Positions 51,464 through 52,949 of a DNA stretch of 52,949 nt are shown here, one piece after another; the stretch's first letter is position 1; every line of letters starts with the position of its first letter. A program made the translations under genes and the position numbers. The stretch comes from Chloroflexota bacterium (lineage in GTDB: Bacteria; Chloroflexota; Anaerolineae; Anaerolineales; Villigracilaceae), in assembly GCA_026390015.1 (NCBI GenBank), contig JAPLGS010000165.1, positions 27,194-80,142 of the forward strand. Direction: 5' to 3'. Under the pieces are notes generated by a model. The model was not told where the DNA came from and did not search any database. It saw only the letters and a program-made list of their open reading frames with translations.

Positions 51464-51562
51464 CATGGACTCTACCCTGACTGCCCACTGGCGACGCATT
51501 TTAAACAAAAACACGCTCAAAAGGGCACGTTTTAATTACCAACTACCGATTGCGGCTGTACC
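51464..51562 (+). repeat. Direct repeat, right copy, flanking the D-peptide island
   Basis: About 99 bases matching 44525-44608, same orientation. The 28-base core at 51494-51521 is identical. After the core this copy carries about 15 extra bases (GCACGTTTTAATTAC) before similarity resumes at CTACCGATTG. The two copies are 6.9 kb apart. Confidence 0.85.
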
Positions 51563-51686
51563 AAATGCGGGGTAACACCGCATCCTTTACGAGCACCAGG
51601 AAGATATCGGGGGAGGTGTCGCAGGCAACTAGCTGTTCTAGCGCGATGGTGGTTTCGTGTAAAGCCAAGTTCTAAAAATTAGGTGG

Positions 51687-51715
51687 TTGACATTTGGTGC
51701 GCCGCACTATAAAAT
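51687..51715 (+). promoter_or_regulatory. Promoter and operator of higBA
   Basis: TTGACA (51687-51692), a 17-base spacer and TAAAAT (51710-51715). The spacer contains the palindrome GTGC-GCC-GCAC (51697-51707), a natural operator for HigA autoregulation. Transcription would begin at about 51722, the GTG start codon itself, so the message looks leaderless. Confidence 0.65.
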
Positions 51716-51721
51716 AAAGCC

Positions 51722-52003
51722 GTGATAAAAAACTTCAAAGATGACGAAACTCAAAAGATTTATCAGCGTCAACGCTCGCGTAAGTTGCCAGCCGATATTC
51801 AGCAAGTCGCCTTGCGTAAACTACGCATGATAAATAACTCCATTTCAATCACTGATTTGCGCATCCCTCCTGCTAACCGTCTAGAAAAATTAAATGGGAA
51901 TCGGGCAGGTAAATGGAGTATTCGGATAAATGACCAGTGGCGTGTTTGCTTTCGTTGGGAAGGCAGTGACGCTCTTGATGTTGAAATAACAGATTATCAC
52001 TAG
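51722..52003 (+). CDS. higB: HigB-type (RelE superfamily) toxin
   Basis: 93 residues from GTG 51722. It has KNFKDDETQKIYQRQRSRKL near the N-terminus, LRIPPANRLEKLNGNRAGKW in the middle and INDQWRVCFRWEG...VEITDYH at the end, matching HigB/RelE mRNA interferases that cut mRNA on the ribosome. The toxin comes before the antitoxin, the usual HigBA order, with 8 bases between them. Confidence 0.9.
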   Translation: MIKNFKDDETQKIYQRQRSRKLPADIQQVALRKLRMINNSISITDLRIPPANRLEKLNGNRAGKWSIRINDQWRVCFRWEGSDALDVEITDYH

Positions 52004-52011
52004 AGGTAAGA

Positions 52012-52311
52012 ATGACTAACAAATTACAGCCCGTTCACCCTGGCGAAGTTTTACTAGAAGAATTTTTGAAGCCGATGGACTTGAGTCAGAATCGTTTAGC
52101 TATTGATATTGGCGTAGACGCACGCCGTATCAATGAAATAGTTTTGGGAGTTCGTAGCGTGACAGCAGATACAGCCTTGCGTTTGTCTCGCTATTTTGGT
52201 ATCTCGCCCCAATTCTGGCTTGGGCTACAAGCAGAGTACGATTTAGATGTTACGCTTGATTCTTTGGGTAGTCGTCTTGACCGAGAAGTAAGACCGCGAG
52301 TGCCAGCGTAA
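52012..52311 (+). CDS. higA: HigA-type antitoxin
   Basis: 99 residues. It starts LQPVHPGEVLLEEFLKPMDL and has an HTH (SQNRLAIDIGVDARRINEIV ... VTADTALRLSRYFGISPQFW), the signature of HigA antitoxins of the XRE type. It neutralises HigB and represses the promoter upstream. The final residues (LDREVRPRVPA) are normal. Confidence 0.92.
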   Translation: MTNKLQPVHPGEVLLEEFLKPMDLSQNRLAIDIGVDARRINEIVLGVRSVTADTALRLSRYFGISPQFWLGLQAEYDLDVTLDSLGSRLDREVRPRVPA

Positions 52312-52578
52312 TTTTTCAAAGCAAAGGTTCTGGTAAGCATAAACGCCGAACAAAGCGTGCTCCGAAACCCAGTCATCACGAAAGCCACTTGGTCTAGGTT
52401 AATGCCTATGCAGATGCGAATATTTCTGAAGAGCGCCGTGCGATAGTTCCGCATGCAGGGATCTGGCGAGTAGGATCAACTGGATGATATGCGGGGAGGG
52501 GCAGGGATCTGCCCTCTCTACCGCGATGGTGCTTGTTTAAAAACAAATAATAAAGTTAATGATCATCAGGAAAGTCTA
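52312..52578. other. Intergenic region with GC-rich hairpin
   Basis: 267 bases with no supported gene. A cruciform-like repeat at 52491-52524 (GCGG-GGAG-GGGCAG-GGAT-CTGCCC-TCTCTA-CCGC) resembles the hairpin at 48403-48437. GCAGGGATCTG occurs twice (52455 and 52502). The Shine-Dalgarno AGGAAAG near 52568 serves the next gene. Confidence 0.55.
52491..52524. repeat. GC-rich hairpin repeat, second copy type
   Basis: GCGG (491-494) and CCGC (521-524) enclose GGGCAG (499-504) paired with CTGCCC (509-514) around loop GGAT. It shares AGGGGCAGGG with 48409-48418. Confidence 0.55.
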
Positions 52579-52836
52579 GTGGCAAAGTTAATCAATGCTC
52601 AATTCGAGAGAATCAAAAAGGCATTTAACAAAGAAGAAATACCTTTCGTGTCGACATCAACAATAAAAACATATTTCAAGTATCTTGAGAACAATTTGGC
52701 CCGCCCTTGTTTGTTAACGGGAATTGAAAGCTTAGAGTTCTTTAGATGGGAAGAACATTTTTCGTTTGGTTACGGAAGTCAAGATGAATACGAGCAATTG
52801 ACAGGGCGAACGCATCTTACGTCTGGACAAGTTTAG
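52579..52836 (+). CDS. Small conserved protein of unknown function, probably 3'-altered
   Basis: 85 residues from GTG 52579, which has AGGAAAG just upstream; a frame from 52489 reads through the hairpin and is unlikely. It contains MAKLINAQFERIKKAF, then YFKYLENNLARPCLLTGIES and FFRWEEHFSFGYGSQDEYEQ. I associate this with small conserved proteins that keep a C-x-x-TGIE...FxWEE...FGxG...EYExL pattern, but I cannot name the family. The end (LTGRTHLTSGQV) departs from that pattern and overlaps the minus-strand transposase-like fragment, suggesting that an insertion replaced its C-terminus. Confidence 0.55.
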   Translation: MAKLINAQFERIKKAFNKEEIPFVSTSTIKTYFKYLENNLARPCLLTGIESLEFFRWEEHFSFGYGSQDEYEQLTGRTHLTSGQV

Positions 52837-52942
52837 AAAAACCTGAAAGTACTTGGAGCAAATAGGCATTATCCCAGGCAGCCTGCATACGTTTGGTTTT
52901 GATACTGCGCTTGCTGGTTTTGTCTTGCTTAAGTAAATTCAT
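52817..52942 (-). pseudogene. Transposase-like N-terminal fragment
   Basis: 41 codons starting at ATG 52942 (minus). It reads MNLLKQDKTSKRSIKTKRMQ, then AAWDNAYLLQVLSG, and stops at 52817. This basic start looks like the N-terminus of an insertion-sequence transposase I have seen in related genomes, but the exact family is not certain. The body of the gene is missing, so it is an IS remnant. Confidence 0.4.
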
Positions 52943-52949
52943 AGCAATA

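Larger units (their letters stand above)
51148..51721. other. Intergenic region with inverted repeat, right direct repeat and TA promoter
   Basis: 574 bases without a recognised gene. Contains an interrupted inverted repeat 51183-51215 (GTTTAG...ATCGC / GCGAT...CTAAAC) upstream of the M55 gene that could be an operator, the right copy of the island direct repeat (51464-51562), and the HigBA promoter (51687-51715). Confidence 0.6.

Overview
The window looks like a chromosomal segment of an anaerobic or facultative member of the Chloroflexota, probably Anaerolineae-like. This is inferred from moderate GC content, threonine/proline-rich (PTxTPT-like) linkers in exported proteins, cohesin and dockerin modules, ABC sugar operons without their own ATPase, and a NiFe hydrogenase/formate dehydrogenase cluster. 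No rRNA, tRNA, phage or CRISPR array was seen.

Layout. 1-6.6 kb (+): the end of a NuoG-like subunit, then hoxY, hoxH, a CBS-domain protein, a hydrogenase maturation protease, a formate dehydrogenase alpha subunit with an in-frame UGA (selenocysteine) codon and a matching SECIS hairpin, and a second CBS-domain protein. A 21-bp-stem bidirectional terminator closes the cluster. 6.7-13 kb (-): an SGNH/MBOAT acyl-transfer pair, alaS split by a one-base frameshift, and a membrane-anchored J-domain protein. 13.4-14.6 kb (+): two membrane/coiled-coil proteins. 14.7-21 kb (-): a secretome locus with two cohesin-domain proteins (one a lipoprotein, one with LysM domains), a large metalloprotease carrying a dockerin and plant-type leucine-rich repeats, and a small lipoprotein sharing a domain with that protease. 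21.6-29.9 kb (+): a GntR-regulated amino-sugar type uptake operon (binding protein, two permeases, ROK kinase, SIS protein), then lacI-rbsK-rbsD, with rbsD truncated at its C-terminus. 30.2-37.4 kb (-): a Tat-signal protein of unknown function, a MoxR/DUF58/two-VWA (Bat-type) operon and a membrane-anchored trypsin-like protease. 37.7-44.2 kb: a lone alpha/beta hydrolase, a 21-bp minisatellite, and a c-di-GMP pair in which the diguanylate cyclase is intact but the PAS-GAF-GAF-HD-GYP partner is broken into three frames. 44.6-51.1 kb: a D-amino-acid peptide scavenging cluster (C39-like peptidase, alanine racemase, DppB/DppC-type permeases, peptide-binding lipoprotein, M55 D-aminopeptidase), bracketed by two copies of a roughly 85-100 bp direct repeat. 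51.7-52.9 kb: a HigBA toxin-antitoxin pair, a truncated small conserved protein and a transposase-like N-terminal fragment.

How the parts may work together (inference). The hydrogenase and formate dehydrogenase modules could share electrons between H2, formate and NAD(H), with the paired CBS proteins as nucleotide sensors. The cohesin and dockerin proteins could assemble a surface protease complex. The Dpp/M55/Alr cluster could import peptidoglycan-type peptides, release D-alanine and racemise it. Both ABC systems lack an ATPase gene here and must borrow one encoded elsewhere.

The most unusual items are the candidate cohesin-dockerin protease complex, the repeat-flanked D-peptide island, and the twin CBS proteins bracketing a hydrogenase/Sec-formate dehydrogenase operon. 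Several genes (alaS, the HD-GYP protein, rbsD, the gene at the right edge) are broken. Some of these breaks may be assembly or sequencing errors and others real decay.
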